Of a DNA stretch of 64,000 nt, positions 29,666 to 39,493 are shown piece after piece (within the stretch, counting starts at the first letter, position 1; the number at the start of each line of letters is the position of its first letter). The position numbers were made by a program, and so were the translations under genes. The stretch is taken from positions 1 to 64,000 of the forward strand of contig NZ_JADOEQ010000001.1 in assembly GCF_016745255.1 (NCBI RefSeq), written 5' to 3'. This stretch comes from Enterococcus sp. BWR-S5 (GTDB taxonomy: Bacteria > Bacillota > Bacilli > Lactobacillales > Enterococcaceae). The notes under the pieces are model-generated. The model was not told the DNA's origin and searched no databases. It saw nothing but the letters and a program-made list of their open reading frames with translations.

Positions 29666-30226
29666 TTGGGTAAATTAAAAAAATTTGTTTTGTGCTTAAT
29701 CATTCTTGTTGGGCTGACACTTTTGGCACCGTTGATTTTTTTCAATAATCAAGCAGGTGTGCTTTCCTTACCGCTAGCCTATCCGAATTACTCTTTATTC
29801 ATTCATCCGGCACTTAATCTATATTTATTTTGGGCAAGTGTCATTTTGTTTGTAATGCTGGTAGGTGCGTTTTTTGCCGTTCTTTTTTTACCCAAAAAGG
29901 AAAAAGCTGTGATTGTTAAAGAAGAGCATGGTGAACTGAAAATAGAAAGGAAAAGTATTGAGAGTTATGTTGCAGCGAATTTGGATCGTGCCCAGTTCAT
30001 TCAACAGCCGAAAATTAAGGTACGCATGACTAAAAATAAAATAGCGGTTACTATTTTAGGGCGTTTTAAGGCACATGACGGCATTGTTCCAAGTACAGAA
30101 TTGATGATAGTGGATGTTAAAGAGGATATACAAAATCTTTTGGGTATAAAGGATCGACCGATTGATGTGGTTGTTGATTTTATCGACTATGCGGAAGAGA
30201 AGAAGAAAAAATCAAGAGTTGAGTAG
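29666..30226 (+). CDS. amaP: alkaline-shock membrane anchor protein AmaP
   Basis: 186 residues with two N-terminal membrane helices (about 5-27 and 52-77) and a cytoplasmic domain resembling Asp23 (VRMTKNKIAVTILGRF). It recruits Asp23/Gls24-type proteins to the membrane. GGAGGGAG places the start at TTG 29666; no ATG fits. First gene of the amaP-DUF2273-gls24-glsB operon, the standard order in Firmicutes. Confidence 0.9.
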   Translation: MGKLKKFVLCLIILVGLTLLAPLIFFNNQAGVLSLPLAYPNYSLFIHPALNLYLFWASVILFVMLVGAFFAVLFLPKKEKAVIVKEEHGELKIERKSIESYVAANLDRAQFIQQPKIKVRMTKNKIAVTILGRFKAHDGIVPSTELMIVDVKEDIQNLLGIKDRPIDVVVDFIDYAEEKKKKSRVE

Positions 30227-30237
30227 AGAGGTGAATA

Positions 30238-30435
30238 ATGATGAAAGAGATTTTTGAAAATTATAGATGGTCGATTATCGGTGGATTGAGCGGGTTTATT
30301 TTAGCAATATTGTTTCTAACAGTAGGTTTTTTTAAAACACTTTTGATTCTTATTCTAACATTGGCAGGTATTTATGCAGGTCTCTACTTGAAACGCTCAG
30401 GTATTGCTGAACATTTTTTTGATGATAAATCATAA
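30238..30435 (+). CDS. DUF2273 small membrane protein
   Basis: 65 residues with two hydrophobic stretches (WSIIGGLSGFILAILFLTVG and LLILILTLAGIYAGLYL). DUF2273 proteins accompany amaP and asp23/gls24 throughout Firmicutes; their function is not established. The gene begins 11 bases after amaP behind agaggtg. Two adjacent ATGs (30238, 30241) are possible. Confidence 0.88.
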   Translation: MMKEIFENYRWSIIGGLSGFILAILFLTVGFFKTLLILILTLAGIYAGLYLKRSGIAEHFFDDKS

Positions 30436-30500
30436 TAATTTCAATATTGAAATGGTTATAATATAATAATAATATATTAATTAAATAGGAGGTAACAGAA

Positions 30501-31037
30501 ATGGATACAACAAAACCAGTAACAACACCAAATGCACCAGTACAAGAGGTAAAAGGCGAACTAACGTATGATGACAAAGTGATTCAAAAAATCATTGGAA
30601 TTGCTTTAGAAAATATTGACGGATTGTTAACAGTCGATGGCGGCTTTTTCTCTAATATTGCAGAGAAATTAGTTAATACGGACAATGTTACTTCCGGTAT
30701 CGATGTGGAAGTTGGCAAAAAACAAGTAGCAGTTGATTTGGATATTGTTGCTGAATATGGCAAAGATATTGCGAAGCTGTTTACAGATATTCAAAAGCTG
30801 ATCGTTGAAGAAGTGAAGAAAATGACCAGTCTGGAAGTGATTGAAGTCAACGTAAACGTTGTGGATATCAAGACCAGAGAACAATATGAAAAAGATTCTG
30901 TAACGGTTCAAGACAGAGTAGGAAATGTCGCTGAAAGCACAGGTGAATTTGCTTCTAACCAAACGGATAAAGCAAAAAAGGCTTTAAATAAAGGAGCCGA
31001 CAAAGCAAAAGAGCAAATGGAACCGCGAGTTCAATAA
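30501..31037 (+). CDS. gls24: Asp23/Gls24-family envelope stress protein
   Basis: 178 residues. The Asp23 core spans about residues 18-135 (GIALENIDGLLTVDGGFFSN, VDVNV-type strands). A Lys/Ala-rich helical tail follows (TDKAKKALNKGADKAKEQ). Gls24 is an abundant general-stress protein of enterococci linked to bile tolerance; here it should be tethered through AmaP. The 65 bp gap before it is AT-rich, and AGGAGG lies upstream. Confidence 0.93.
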   Translation: MDTTKPVTTPNAPVQEVKGELTYDDKVIQKIIGIALENIDGLLTVDGGFFSNIAEKLVNTDNVTSGIDVEVGKKQVAVDLDIVAEYGKDIAKLFTDIQKLIVEEVKKMTSLEVIEVNVNVVDIKTREQYEKDSVTVQDRVGNVAESTGEFASNQTDKAKKALNKGADKAKEQMEPRVQ

Positions 31038-31088
31038 AACAAGTGAAGCTCGTAGGATATATATAATAGAAGAAAGAAGGAATTGGAA

Positions 31089-31331
31089 ATGGGATTTATA
31101 TGGTCACTTTTAGTTGGTGCCTTAATTGGTGTGATAGCAGGAGCAATTACAAATAAGGGCGGATCAATGGGCTGGATTGCAAATATTGCTGCCGGTTTAA
31201 TCGGGTCTGCGATTGGACAAGCCTTATTAGGTAGCTGGGGACCTAGCTTGGCAGGAATGGCTTTAGTTCCTTCCATTATTGGTGCGGTCATATTGGTTGC
31301 TGTGGTTTCTTTCTTTGTTGGAAGAAAATAA
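31089..31331 (+). CDS. glsB: GlsB/YeaQ/YmgE-family membrane protein
   Basis: 80 residues with three hydrophobic, Gly-rich helices (LLVGALIGVIAGAI, AANIAAGLIGSAIGQALLG-type, SIIGAVILVAVVSFFVG), the transglycosylase-associated/GlsB family. It is partner of gls24 in enterococcal stress operons. I start at ATG 31089; AAGGAA lies upstream. A terminator follows at 31435. Confidence 0.9.
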   Translation: MGFIWSLLVGALIGVIAGAITNKGGSMGWIANIAAGLIGSAIGQALLGSWGPSLAGMALVPSIIGAVILVAVVSFFVGRK

Positions 31332-31434
31332 TAGACACGTTGTACTGCTCTATTCAATGCAGCAGCACGCTAAATTCATTTAGAGCCGCTGTACTTAGAG
31401 AACTGGTTGCAGCTTGATTTATCCAGTACAAGAA

Positions 31435-31480
31435 ATCCCGTCAGAGAGTGAAATTACTAGCTCTGACGGGATGTTTTTTT
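31435..31480 (+). terminator. terminator of the gls24 operon
   Basis: Stem atcccgtcagag/ctctgacgggat followed by gttttttt. Confidence 0.9.
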
Positions 31481-31516
31481 GTAATCGACACCTGTTATTC
31501 TTAACGGTATCTGCAT

Positions 31517-32173
31517 TTAGTCTGAATGATGGGCACCATCCAGAGAATCAAGGAACAGTGTAATCATTCGCTTGAAGGTATCCTTCTGCTTTTTCTGCTG
31601 GCGGTAGGCAAAGCTTTCTTCAACATACGTAAGCTCATTGTCTGTGACGTATTGCTTCATTAAGACAACCTGTTGATTCAGGTACTTATCGCCCTCAAAG
31701 ATTTTACTGTACAGCTGTTTTTCTTCAGAAATATCAATGAGCAGCCCGAAAAGCAGATGCTGCAGTCCGTTGACCGCTGTATAGCTTGCTTCAATTGAAA
31801 AGCCTGCTGTACGAAGAATACCAAGCATTGTATTGTAACGTGTTAGACGAAGTGAAGAAGAAGGAATTGTGTTCATTTCGATTTCGAGCGCACAGGGAAA
31901 CTTCAGATAAAGATCATAGTAATTTTCCATATAGGAGAAGAGGGTCTCTTTCCAATCAGACGATTCCTCCGGTGTTTCAAAATGCTGTTCAATTTCTTCA
32001 GCCATGCTTTGAAGCAATGCTTGTTTATTTTGGAAATACCAGTATAGAGCGGGCGCTTGAACACCGATTCTTTTAGCAATATTACGCATTGACAGTTTTT
32101 CGATATCAGGCGTTTCTTCTAAAAGCTGAAAAGCTGCTTCTATGATTTTTTCTCGGGAGAGTTTCGTATCCAT
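31517..32173 (-). CDS. TetR-family transcriptional regulator
   Basis: 218 residues. The N-terminal HTH reads KLSMRNIAKRIGVQAPALYWYF, the TetR signature including the YWYF helix; the C-terminal domain resembles TetR_C. ATG 32173 is eight bases from AAAGG, whereas the ATG nine bases upstream (32182) has none. It is divergent from the ABC exporter pair at 32403 and has a palindrome (32214-32231) just upstream, so it most likely represses itself and the exporter. Confidence 0.9.
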   Translation of the reverse strand: MDTKLSREKIIEAAFQLLEETPDIEKLSMRNIAKRIGVQAPALYWYFQNKQALLQSMAEEIEQHFETPEESSDWKETLFSYMENYYDLYLKFPCALEIEMNTIPSSSLRLTRYNTMLGILRTAGFSIEASYTAVNGLQHLLFGLLIDISEEKQLYSKIFEGDKYLNQQVVLMKQYVTDNELTYVEESFAYRQQKKQKDTFKRMITLFLDSLDGAHHSD

Positions 32174-32213
32174 TTTTTTCATCCTTTAGTCTGAATTTTG
32201 GTTAAATGACTTG

Positions 32214-32231
32214 TATTTTCTATAGAAAATA
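32214..32231. promoter_or_regulatory. 18 bp perfect palindrome, candidate TetR operator
   Basis: TATTTTCTATAGAAAATA equals its own reverse complement. It lies 41 bases upstream of the TetR start and 172 bases before the exporter gene. Confidence 0.6.
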
Positions 32232-32282
32232 TGGTAAATTATGGGTCAGTCTATTTTACAGTGTTAAATAAGTAGTAATTGA

Positions 32283-32309
32283 ACGATCCGTTTGTGTCTC
32301 ACGGGTCGT
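32283..32309 (+). promoter_or_regulatory. inverted repeat upstream of the ABC exporter
   Basis: acgatccgt and acgggtcgt pair except for one G-U around a 9-base loop, followed by ctgttcctcttt. It could be a weak terminator or a second operator. A TATAAT -10 candidate for the exporter lies downstream at 32380. Confidence 0.4.
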
Positions 32310-32402
32310 CTGTTCCTCTTTATAATAACACATTCCCCATTGAATAAAAGAGTTGCCTGATTAGGGGAAATGGACTAGTTATAATGGAAAGTAGGGGATA
32401 AA

Positions 32403-34121
32403 ATGAATATTGTTATGGACCATGTAAAAAAGTATAAAAAAGAGACTGCTATAGCTTTGTTTACAGTAGTCATCATGGTCATGTCTGCTCTATGGCAGCC
32501 GAAGCTGCTGCAGCAGGTACTTGAGGCGATCATTAAAGAAGACAGTGATCAAATGAACTCATTGGGGATTTATCTGATTGTAATTGCCGGACTAGGATTG
32601 GTTGCCGGAGTTTTCAACACGATATTTTCTGCAAAAGTCGCACAAGGAGTCAGTGCTGATATTCGAGAAGCGGCTTTCCGAAAAATACAAACCTTTTCAT
32701 TTGCGAATATTGAAGAATTCTCTGCCGGAAATCTTGTAGTTCGATTAACAAATGATATTACTCAAATTCAAAATGCAATAATGATTGCTTTGCAGTCGTT
32801 ATTTCGAATACCGATTCTTTTTATCGGAAGCTTCGCGTTGGCGATGACGACATTGCCGCAGCTGTGGTGGATTATTGTACTGTTAGTTGTCGCAGTAATT
32901 ATTATTACCTTGCTGTCGTTTTCTCAAATGGGTAAACATTTCATGATTATTCAGAACCTGATTGATAAGGTTAACAGTCTGGCGAAAGAAAACCTGTTAG
33001 GGATTCGCGTAGTGAAATCATTTGTTCAGGAAAAAAATGAACTGGCACGCTTCAGCAAAGTCAGTGATGACCTGACAACACATAATGTAATCGTTGGTAC
33101 CTTGTTTTCTGTAATGATTCCATCATTTATGCTGGTAGCCAATTTGGCTGTCGCAGGAGCAATTTTCTTCGTTAGCGATTTGGCAAAGGACGATCCGACC
33201 CTAATCGGCGGCATTGCTTCCTTCATGAATTATCTGATGCAGATTATGATGGCGATTATTATCGGCGGTATGATGATGATGATGACTTCTCGTGCAGCCG
33301 TTTCAATCAAACGGATTAAAGAAGTGATGGATGCTGTTCCTGCAATCACCTATCCGGAGGTTCCGGAGCAGGATCTGGATGGAAGTGTTGTATTTGAACA
33401 TGTCAGTTTCCGTTATCCCGGTGATGATACAGATACGTTAAAAGATGTTTCTTTCACCATTAAGCCAGGTGAACAGATTGGTATTGTTGGCGCGACAGGT
33501 GCCGGTAAATCAACCTTGGCTCAGCTGATTCCACGATTATTCGACCCGACAGAGGGAAAAGTAAAAGTTGGCGGAGTAGATTTGCATGATGTGAATGAAC
33601 ACAGTCTGCGTAAAGCAGTCTCTTTTGTGCTGCAAAAAGCGATTCTTTTTTCCGGCACAATTTCCGAAAATCTGCGTCACGGAAAACAAGATGCAGATGA
33701 ACAGGATATGACTCGTGCAACTCAGATTGCTCAGGCAAGAGAGTTTATCGAGAAGCTGGCATTGCAATATGAAGCGCCTGTTGAAGAGCGAAGCACGAAC
33801 TTCTCCGGTGGTCAGAAGCAGCGACTGTCAATTTCCCGTGGTGTGATTGGGGAACCGAAGATATTAATTCTTGATGATAGTACCAGTGCCTTAGACGCGC
33901 GTTCTGAGAGTCTTGTAAAGGATGCTTTGGAAAATGATTTAGGTCAGACAACAACCATCATCATTGCGCAGAAAATTTCTTCTGTCGTCAATGCAGACCG
34001 AATACTGGTTCTGGATAAGGGGCATCTTGTAGGTGAGGGGACCCACAAAGAATTATCGGTAACGAACGACGTATACAAAGAAATCTACGAAACTCAACGA
34101 GGAAAGGATGAGGTGGAATGA
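32403..34121 (+). CDS. heterodimeric multidrug ABC exporter, degenerate-site subunit (EfrC/LmrC type)
   Basis: 572 residues: six-helix membrane domain (about 1-310) and ATPase domain (about 325-572). Walker A is GATGAGKST and the signature FSGGQ is canonical, but the catalytic Glu after Walker B is Asp492 (LILDDS) and the switch His is Gln523 (IIAQKISS). This half therefore supplies the degenerate ATP site, as in EfrCD/LmrCD-type exporters. It is divergent from a TetR gene and overlaps the next gene by four bases (ATGA), so the two subunits are made together. Confidence 0.9.
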   Translation: MNIVMDHVKKYKKETAIALFTVVIMVMSALWQPKLLQQVLEAIIKEDSDQMNSLGIYLIVIAGLGLVAGVFNTIFSAKVAQGVSADIREAAFRKIQTFSFANIEEFSAGNLVVRLTNDITQIQNAIMIALQSLFRIPILFIGSFALAMTTLPQLWWIIVLLVVAVIIITLLSFSQMGKHFMIIQNLIDKVNSLAKENLLGIRVVKSFVQEKNELARFSKVSDDLTTHNVIVGTLFSVMIPSFMLVANLAVAGAIFFVSDLAKDDPTLIGGIASFMNYLMQIMMAIIIGGMMMMMTSRAAVSIKRIKEVMDAVPAITYPEVPEQDLDGSVVFEHVSFRYPGDDTDTLKDVSFTIKPGEQIGIVGATGAGKSTLAQLIPRLFDPTEGKVKVGGVDLHDVNEHSLRKAVSFVLQKAILFSGTISENLRHGKQDADEQDMTRATQIAQAREFIEKLALQYEAPVEERSTNFSGGQKQRLSISRGVIGEPKILILDDSTSALDARSESLVKDALENDLGQTTTIIIAQKISSVVNADRILVLDKGHLVGEGTHKELSVTNDVYKEIYETQRGKDEVE

Positions 34122-35887
34122 CTGATTTAATCAAAGCAAGTAAATTCTTTTATCATTATTTGAAGAAATACAAGCTGTCCTTTCTAATCATATTTATTAC
34201 AATCGTTGCAGCGACTTATTTGCAGGTAAAAGCACCTCAATTTATCGGTGAGGCGATTGAAGAGCTGACAAAATATGTATTCGCATTAAGTCAGGGTGTC
34301 GATGATAAGAGTGCCTTCATCAGTGTACTGCAAAAGCTGTTGATTTTTTATGTGCTGACTAGTGCAGCCAACTTCATTTACAGTATTCTTTTTACGCAGG
34401 TAGTAGGAAAATCAACCAACCGTATGCGAATCGGGTTGTTCAATAAACTGGAAAAGCTGACGATTCGATTTTTTGATTCTCATAAGGATGGAGAGATTCT
34501 TAGTCGTTTTACCAGTGACTTAGATAATATCCAAAACAGCTTGAATCAAGCGTTGCTGCAGGTATTGACGAATGCTGCCTTGATTGTCGGGGTACTGATT
34601 ATGATGTTCCGTCAAAATGTTGAACTGGCGTGGGCAACGATTGCTTCGACACCGGTTGCTGTTTTAATTGCAGTTGTAATTATTCAGAAGGCGAGAAAAT
34701 ATGTTGATATCCAGCAGGATGAGGTTGGTAAGCTGAACGGATATATGGATGAAAAAATCAGCGGTCAGCGAGTAATCATTACGTATGGCTTACAGGAAGA
34801 AACAATTGACGGCTTTGTGAAGCATAATAAAAAAGTACGGGAAGCAACCTTTAAAGGACAGGTCTATTCAGGTCTGTTGTTCCCTATGATGCAAGGTATG
34901 TCCTTAGTCAATACAGCAATCGTGATTTTCTTTGGTGGCTGGTTGGCGCTGAATGGTGACGTAGAGCGAGCAGCTGGCTTAGGCTTGATTGTGATGTTCG
35001 TCCAGTACTCCCAGCAGTATTATCAACCATTGATGCAGATTTCATCTGGCTACAGTATGATTCAGCTTGCCGTAACAGGTGCGCGTCGTTTGAATGAAAT
35101 GTTTGATGAGCCCGATGAAATCAATCCTGAAAATGGGAAAGAGATTACCGGCGTTCATGAATCTGTATCATTGAATCACGTTGATTTTGGGTATGATCCG
35201 GAAATTCCCATTCTGAAGGACGTATCCATCAATGTGAATAAGGGAGAAATGGTGGCACTTGTCGGACCAACGGGTTCAGGTAAAACAACGATTATGAATC
35301 TGTTAAATCGTTTTTATGATGTGAATGGCGGTTCCGTTACGTTTGATGGAACAGATATCCGTGAGATTGAGCTCAGCAGCCTGCGCTCTCATGTAGGGAT
35401 TGTTTTGCAGGATTCCGTCTTATTTTCGGGAACAATCAGAGAAAACATTTCATTTGGTCATCCGCAAGCGAGTGAGGAAGAAATTATTGCCTCGGCGAAA
35501 CAGGCCAACATTCATGATTTCATTGTTGGGCTTGAAAAAGGGTATGACACGGAAATTACTGAGGAAAACAATGTATTCAGTACAGGTCAGAAGCAGCTGA
35601 TAAGCATTGCCCGTACCATACTGACGAATCCGTCTCTGTTGATTTTAGATGAAGCGACAAGTAACGTGGATACGGTGACAGAAGCGAAAATTCAAAAAGC
35701 AATGGATGAGGCAATTAGAGGACGAACCAGCTTCGTAATCGCCCATCGATTGAAAACCATTTTGAACGCAGACCGCATTGTTGTCTTACGCAATGGTGAA
35801 GTGATTGAAGAAGGAAATCATCATGAGCTGTTGAAGCAGCATGGCTTCTATTCCGAGCTGTACCACAACCAATTTGTTTTGGAATAA
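34118..35887 (+). CDS. heterodimeric multidrug ABC exporter, catalytic subunit (EfrD/LmrD type)
   Basis: 589 residues, membrane domain then ATPase domain. Walker A is GPTGSGKTT, Walker B ends in the canonical Glu512 (LILDEATS) and the switch His543 is present (VIAHRLKT), but the signature is FSTGQ instead of LSGGQ. Combined with the first subunit this gives one competent and one degenerate ATP site. The start overlaps the previous stop; gaggtgg lies just upstream. Substrates are probably hydrophobic drugs or dyes, by family. Confidence 0.92.
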   Translation: MTDLIKASKFFYHYLKKYKLSFLIIFITIVAATYLQVKAPQFIGEAIEELTKYVFALSQGVDDKSAFISVLQKLLIFYVLTSAANFIYSILFTQVVGKSTNRMRIGLFNKLEKLTIRFFDSHKDGEILSRFTSDLDNIQNSLNQALLQVLTNAALIVGVLIMMFRQNVELAWATIASTPVAVLIAVVIIQKARKYVDIQQDEVGKLNGYMDEKISGQRVIITYGLQEETIDGFVKHNKKVREATFKGQVYSGLLFPMMQGMSLVNTAIVIFFGGWLALNGDVERAAGLGLIVMFVQYSQQYYQPLMQISSGYSMIQLAVTGARRLNEMFDEPDEINPENGKEITGVHESVSLNHVDFGYDPEIPILKDVSINVNKGEMVALVGPTGSGKTTIMNLLNRFYDVNGGSVTFDGTDIREIELSSLRSHVGIVLQDSVLFSGTIRENISFGHPQASEEEIIASAKQANIHDFIVGLEKGYDTEITEENNVFSTGQKQLISIARTILTNPSLLILDEATSNVDTVTEAKIQKAMDEAIRGRTSFVIAHRLKTILNADRIVVLRNGEVIEEGNHHELLKQHGFYSELYHNQFVLE

Positions 35888-35892
35888 GAATG

Positions 35893-35931
35893 CTCCTAAC
35901 CCTTTAAATACGAGGGTTAGGAGTTTTTTTA
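35893..35931 (+). terminator. terminator of the ABC exporter operon
   Basis: Perfect 11 bp stem ctcctaaccct/agggttaggag followed by ttttttta. Confidence 0.92.
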
Positions 35932-36193
35932 TTCGTTTAATTTGGAATCTTCATGTCCTACTTCGTCCATAATCGCTTATTTGTAAATTTGAATATCATG
36001 CCAGTGAATGTTTTAAGATAAATTACATAGTTATATGATAGTTTTTTTCCAAAATAATAATAATCTAGCCTGTCTTGAATAATATTACTGGTTGTATTTT
36101 TTCACCTGAACATCATCTTCAAGAAACACTAGCCGACTTAATGTCTTCACAATTGTATGCTATACTAAGATAGTGACAGGAAGAGGTAATACT
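35932..36193. other. AT-rich gap before a small gene
   Basis: I see no gene here. A TATACT (36161-36166) about 28 bases before the next ATG is a plausible -10, with no convincing -35. Confidence 0.4.
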
Positions 36194-36430
36194 ATGAAAA
36201 ATTTGTATCCTGTAAAAGTGTATGCATCTGGTTTCAGATTATACTCTACAGAAAGAAAAGCGATGCTGAGCAAGCAACCAAACAAATTGGTCACTGTTCG
36301 ATATATCGTAGCTGGGTTAAAGACGATCAGGCAGCTGTCAGACAGAAAATTTATATATGATATAAACTTCTTATCATTTCCAAAGGTCGAGTGGGCAATC
36401 ACTCAATGCAACTTGTCTAATGTGATATAG
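36194..36430 (+). CDS. hypothetical small basic protein
   Basis: 78 residues, starting MKNLYPVKVYASGF, rich in Lys and Arg, without signal peptide. I do not recognise it. ATG 36194 follows AGGAAGAGG at seven-base spacing, better than the GTG at 36173. A TATACT -10 is placed upstream and a terminator downstream, which supports a real single-gene unit. An opposing ORF on the other strand (36160-36402) lacks these signals. Confidence 0.6.
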   Translation: MKNLYPVKVYASGFRLYSTERKAMLSKQPNKLVTVRYIVAGLKTIRQLSDRKFIYDINFLSFPKVEWAITQCNLSNVI

Positions 36431-36473
36431 AATAAATATCAATAGCTTCTTTTAGGAAATATTTAAGAAGGAT

Positions 36474-36516
36474 AAACAGATGATCAAAACAGTTGGGTCA
36501 TCTGTTTTAATTTTTT
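36474..36516 (+). terminator. terminator after the 36194 gene
   Basis: Perfect stem aaacagatga/tcatctgttt followed by taatttttt. Confidence 0.85.
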
Positions 36517-36574
36517 ATTGGAAGTATAGTTGTTTCGATGAGATTCATAGGCATAAAGAAAAGAGGCTATATGT

Positions 36575-36799
36575 ATGAGTTACTATTGGGGAAAAAAAGA
36601 AGAACTTTCTAAGAAAAGCAATGCATTTCATGAAGGACAAGAAGTATCTTTTATCTTAAAAAAGGAAATAAGAACAGGCAAGATAGAAGCATTAAGAGTT
36701 AATTCTGCAGTAATTAGCGTTAAAGCTCTGAGAACTCAGAAAGAGAAGTCTGAAAGAACAGTAGTCAGTTATGACAAATTGATGTCGGTTTATGAATAA
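36575..36799 (+). CDS. hypothetical small protein, possible KOW/SH3-like (DUF2187-like) barrel
   Basis: 74 residues, basic. The central stretch GQEVSFILKKEIRTGKIEAL followed by a VNSAVISV strand resembles small beta-barrel proteins such as DUF2187, but the match is by eye only. AAGAGG precedes the ATG. It stands alone between two terminators. Confidence 0.6.
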   Translation: MSYYWGKKEELSKKSNAFHEGQEVSFILKKEIRTGKIEALRVNSAVISVKALRTQKEKSERTVVSYDKLMSVYE

Positions 36800-36969
36800 C
36801 AAGTTTTTTTACAGGAGCTTTATTTGGATAAATCTCTAAAAAGGAAGTATCTAGACTTGAGATAGGGAAGACCCAAAAACTTGCACCTATCCAGTAATAT
36901 CTATTTGGTGAGCTGGGAAGGGAACGTTAATCCCCTAATTGAAAAATTTGTAATACCTTTACTATAAAA

Positions 36970-37001
36970 AAATCCCTTGTCCGAAATTGGACAAGGGATT
37001 T
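36970..37001 (-). terminator. terminator of the PTS EIIC gene
   Basis: Perfect 12 bp stem aatcccttgtcc/ggacaagggatt. The A-run at 36966-36972 gives the T-tail on the minus strand. Confidence 0.88.
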
Positions 37002-37006
37002 TCTGT

Positions 37007-38284
37007 TTAAGCTTCTTGTGCTTTTACTGAAGCTTCTTCATCGGCCATTCTTTTTTCCTCTTGAATAACAGAGATTTTAACGAAAGGCATGTAGATCAGT
37101 ACTGAAAGAATTACGTTCACTGCTGCCAGAACGCCTCCGGAGATGCTGCTTGTTGCTAGTGCACCACCGATAATTGGCGGTGTTACCCATGGCGGCATAA
37201 CCGTAGCCACTGGTACTAAGCCTAAGCTTGTTGCAAAATAAGCAACAGTTACCAGAACGATTGGCGTCAAAATAAATGGAATGAACATGATTGGGTTCAA
37301 CACGATTGGCAAACCGAACATTGCCGGTTCGTTAATGTTGAAGATACCAGGTCCAATAGACAGGTTAGCGATAATCATGTTGGCTTTGCTCTTGCGTCCT
37401 ACTAAGTAGATAGCAATCAGTAAACCGATTGTTGCACCTGTTCCGCCTAAATTGACAAAGCTGTCAAAGAAAGGCTTGTTAACGATGAATGGTGCTTCCT
37501 TACCTGCTGAAATAGCATTAACGTTTGCTTCAATCGCCGGCGCATTGATTGTCTGCATAAGCGGATCAATCATATTCGCTCCATGAAGACCGAAGAACCA
37601 TAGGAATGGTGCGATAAATGCCAACAACAGAGCTGATGGATAAGAATTCGCCAAGCCCATGAATGGTTCTTGAACCAATGTGTAGAAAGAACCAACGATG
37701 TCTGTTACACCAAAGCCGGCGAAAATCGCTGCAACTAAGGCAAACAGTGAAATTGTAATCATCGCAGGCAGTAATGAAGCAAAAGCTTTCGCTACTGCAG
37801 GTGGTACACCTTCCGGCATTTTGATGATTAATTTTGGATTGTCAGCTAAACGAACGTAGATTTCAGTTGAAATAATCCCTACGATAATAGCAATGAACAA
37901 TCCGGTAGAGCTCATTCCCAGAGCTCCGCCCAATGCGAAGAATGAGCCCAGTGAGATAACACCGGCTGCTGCGCCGTCTTTACGGTAATGGTTTGCTAGG
38001 TTATAAGCAAGTAAAAATGCAATCAGTACAGAAAGAATAGCAAACGTTCCGTTCCACGCGGCACCACCAAATCCTTTCCAGGCTTCTCCGCCAAAGATGG
38101 AATTCATTAGTTCCTGAAAACCGGGAATTGGCAAGTTGTTAATCATGACTGCCAGTGCGCCCAGAATCATCAATGGCATACTGATCATGAATGAATCACG
38201 AATCGCAACCAAATGACGTTGTGCACCGATTTTTGATGCAACAGGAATAAAATGTTTTTCCATAAACTCCACAAACTTATTCAT
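37007..38284 (-). CDS. PTS cellobiose/lactose-family EIIC, orphan
   Basis: 425-residue membrane component of the CelB/LacE family (starts MNKFVEFMEKHFIPVASKIG, with ISMPLMILGA and the PAMFGLPIVLNPIMFIPFIL region). It would carry a beta-glucoside or chitobiose-like sugar. AGGAGGG lies seven bases before the ATG. No EIIA, EIIB or hydrolase gene is adjacent, so it must borrow these from another locus; the GH1 genes at 5688 and 7375 are on the same contig. A terminator follows it. Confidence 0.92.
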   Translation of the reverse strand: MNKFVEFMEKHFIPVASKIGAQRHLVAIRDSFMISMPLMILGALAVMINNLPIPGFQELMNSIFGGEAWKGFGGAAWNGTFAILSVLIAFLLAYNLANHYRKDGAAAGVISLGSFFALGGALGMSSTGLFIAIIVGIISTEIYVRLADNPKLIIKMPEGVPPAVAKAFASLLPAMITISLFALVAAIFAGFGVTDIVGSFYTLVQEPFMGLANSYPSALLLAFIAPFLWFFGLHGANMIDPLMQTINAPAIEANVNAISAGKEAPFIVNKPFFDSFVNLGGTGATIGLLIAIYLVGRKSKANMIIANLSIGPGIFNINEPAMFGLPIVLNPIMFIPFILTPIVLVTVAYFATSLGLVPVATVMPPWVTPPIIGGALATSSISGGVLAAVNVILSVLIYMPFVKISVIQEEKRMADEEASVKAQEA

Positions 38285-38545
38285 AGTTGTCCCTCCTAAT
38301 TTTTATTGAATCAATTGATCCATATTAATTATAATCCAATGATTTTCATAAAGAAAGAAATATGAAGATGAAATAAATGAATTCATCAAAATTGATTAGA
38401 AAATAGAAAAATATATCGAGAGATAGAAGGATACTATTGTTTTTTTGTTTTTAACTTACATTTTTATGATTTATTTTATTTTCTATTTATCAGTCATATG
38501 TTATTCGATATAATGATTATGTAACAAATAATAAAGAGGGAGCGA

Positions 38546-39427
38546 ATGATGATGAAAAAGTGGACAGTAGTTTTGAGTGTTTTAGCTGCGTCATTTATGG
38601 CGGTTTCTTTCCAAAGTGTAAGTAGTGCAGAGGAGCAAAAAAGTGAGTATATTCAGATTCTTAATGATGATTTACGGATGTCGATAGAGGAGAATACTGA
38701 AGCTGTGATGAATGAGGCGGAACAGGCGTTGTATGATGAGTACCACTTATTTTCCCCTAGGTATTTAGGGAGTGTGGAAACGATGTACAGCTCAGGAAAT
38801 ATTATGTCCCTTGAAGGGTATCAATATTTGCCAAACCTTAAAAGCTATGGGGAACACGAAGGGTCGATAGGCGCGGACCCAAGACCACTGACGAAGCTGG
38901 CTCAATTGGAAGAGCTAAGCTTGGACAGTAATTTCTATTCTATTGAATTTCTAAAAAATCTAAAAAGCTTAAAAATCTTGGGATTGGATAATACACCTCG
39001 ACAAAGAGGCTATGAAGAGCTGGATAGAATGGATAAATCGATTTTACCGCTTGTTGATTTAACAGTATTGAATCATTTAGATTCGTTAGAAGAAGTTTAT
39101 ATTGGGACAGAAGGTTATCTGCCGGCAATTACATTGAGAACAGGAAAGACAAGCTACACTATGGCAAATCCTATCTTCTTATCAAAACAATTTATTGAAG
39201 ATGTAGTGGATGAGGAGGGCAATGTGATTGGCACGGAGGAAAGTCAATTAGAAGTTCGTTCGACGAATGAAGATTTTTCATTTGCAGATGATGAATTGAC
39301 CTGGACGAATTTGTCACCTGAAATGACTGAATTGAGATTCTACTGGAACGCGGCTTCTAACACCTCTACTACTGATAATACGGCTTCTGTTAATGGCACA
39401 GCAATTATCCCGATTGTGTGGAAATAG
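38546..39427 (+). CDS. secreted leucine-rich-repeat-like protein
   Basis: 293 residues with a signal peptide (MMMKKWTVVLSVLAASFMAV, cleavage near VSSAEE). Residues about 85-195 look like internalin-type LRRs: LEGYQYLPNLKSY, LTKLAQLEELSLDSN, LKNLKSLKILGLDN, LNHLDSLEEVYIG. The C-terminal part is Ser/Thr-rich with a beta-like end; no LPXTG or other wall anchor is present. Three consecutive ATGs occur (38546, 38549, 38552) behind AGAGGGAG. It may be a released adhesin or a partner of a wall-bound protein; function unknown. Confidence 0.75.
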   Translation: MMMKKWTVVLSVLAASFMAVSFQSVSSAEEQKSEYIQILNDDLRMSIEENTEAVMNEAEQALYDEYHLFSPRYLGSVETMYSSGNIMSLEGYQYLPNLKSYGEHEGSIGADPRPLTKLAQLEELSLDSNFYSIEFLKNLKSLKILGLDNTPRQRGYEELDRMDKSILPLVDLTVLNHLDSLEEVYIGTEGYLPAITLRTGKTSYTMANPIFLSKQFIEDVVDEEGNVIGTEESQLEVRSTNEDFSFADDELTWTNLSPEMTELRFYWNAASNTSTTDNTASVNGTAIIPIVWK

Positions 39428-39454
39428 GCAATGGTATGATATGAATAGAACAAA

Positions 39455-39488
39455 AAGGAGCTGTGACATTTTAATGTCACAGCTCCTT
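39455..39488 (+). terminator. terminator after the LRR-like gene
   Basis: Perfect 15 bp stem aaggagctgtgacat/atgtcacagctcctt with a ttta loop. There is no T-run on the + strand, so it may be bidirectional or a stability hairpin. Confidence 0.65.
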
Positions 39489-39493
39489 AAAAG

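Noticed and set aside
31031-31357. 108-codon minus-strand frame over glsB
   Set aside because: Mirror image of the glsB gene, which has family identity and operon context.
36160-36402. 80-codon minus-strand frame opposite the 36194 gene
   Set aside because: The plus-strand gene has the ribosome-binding site, -10 and terminator; the minus frame has none of them.
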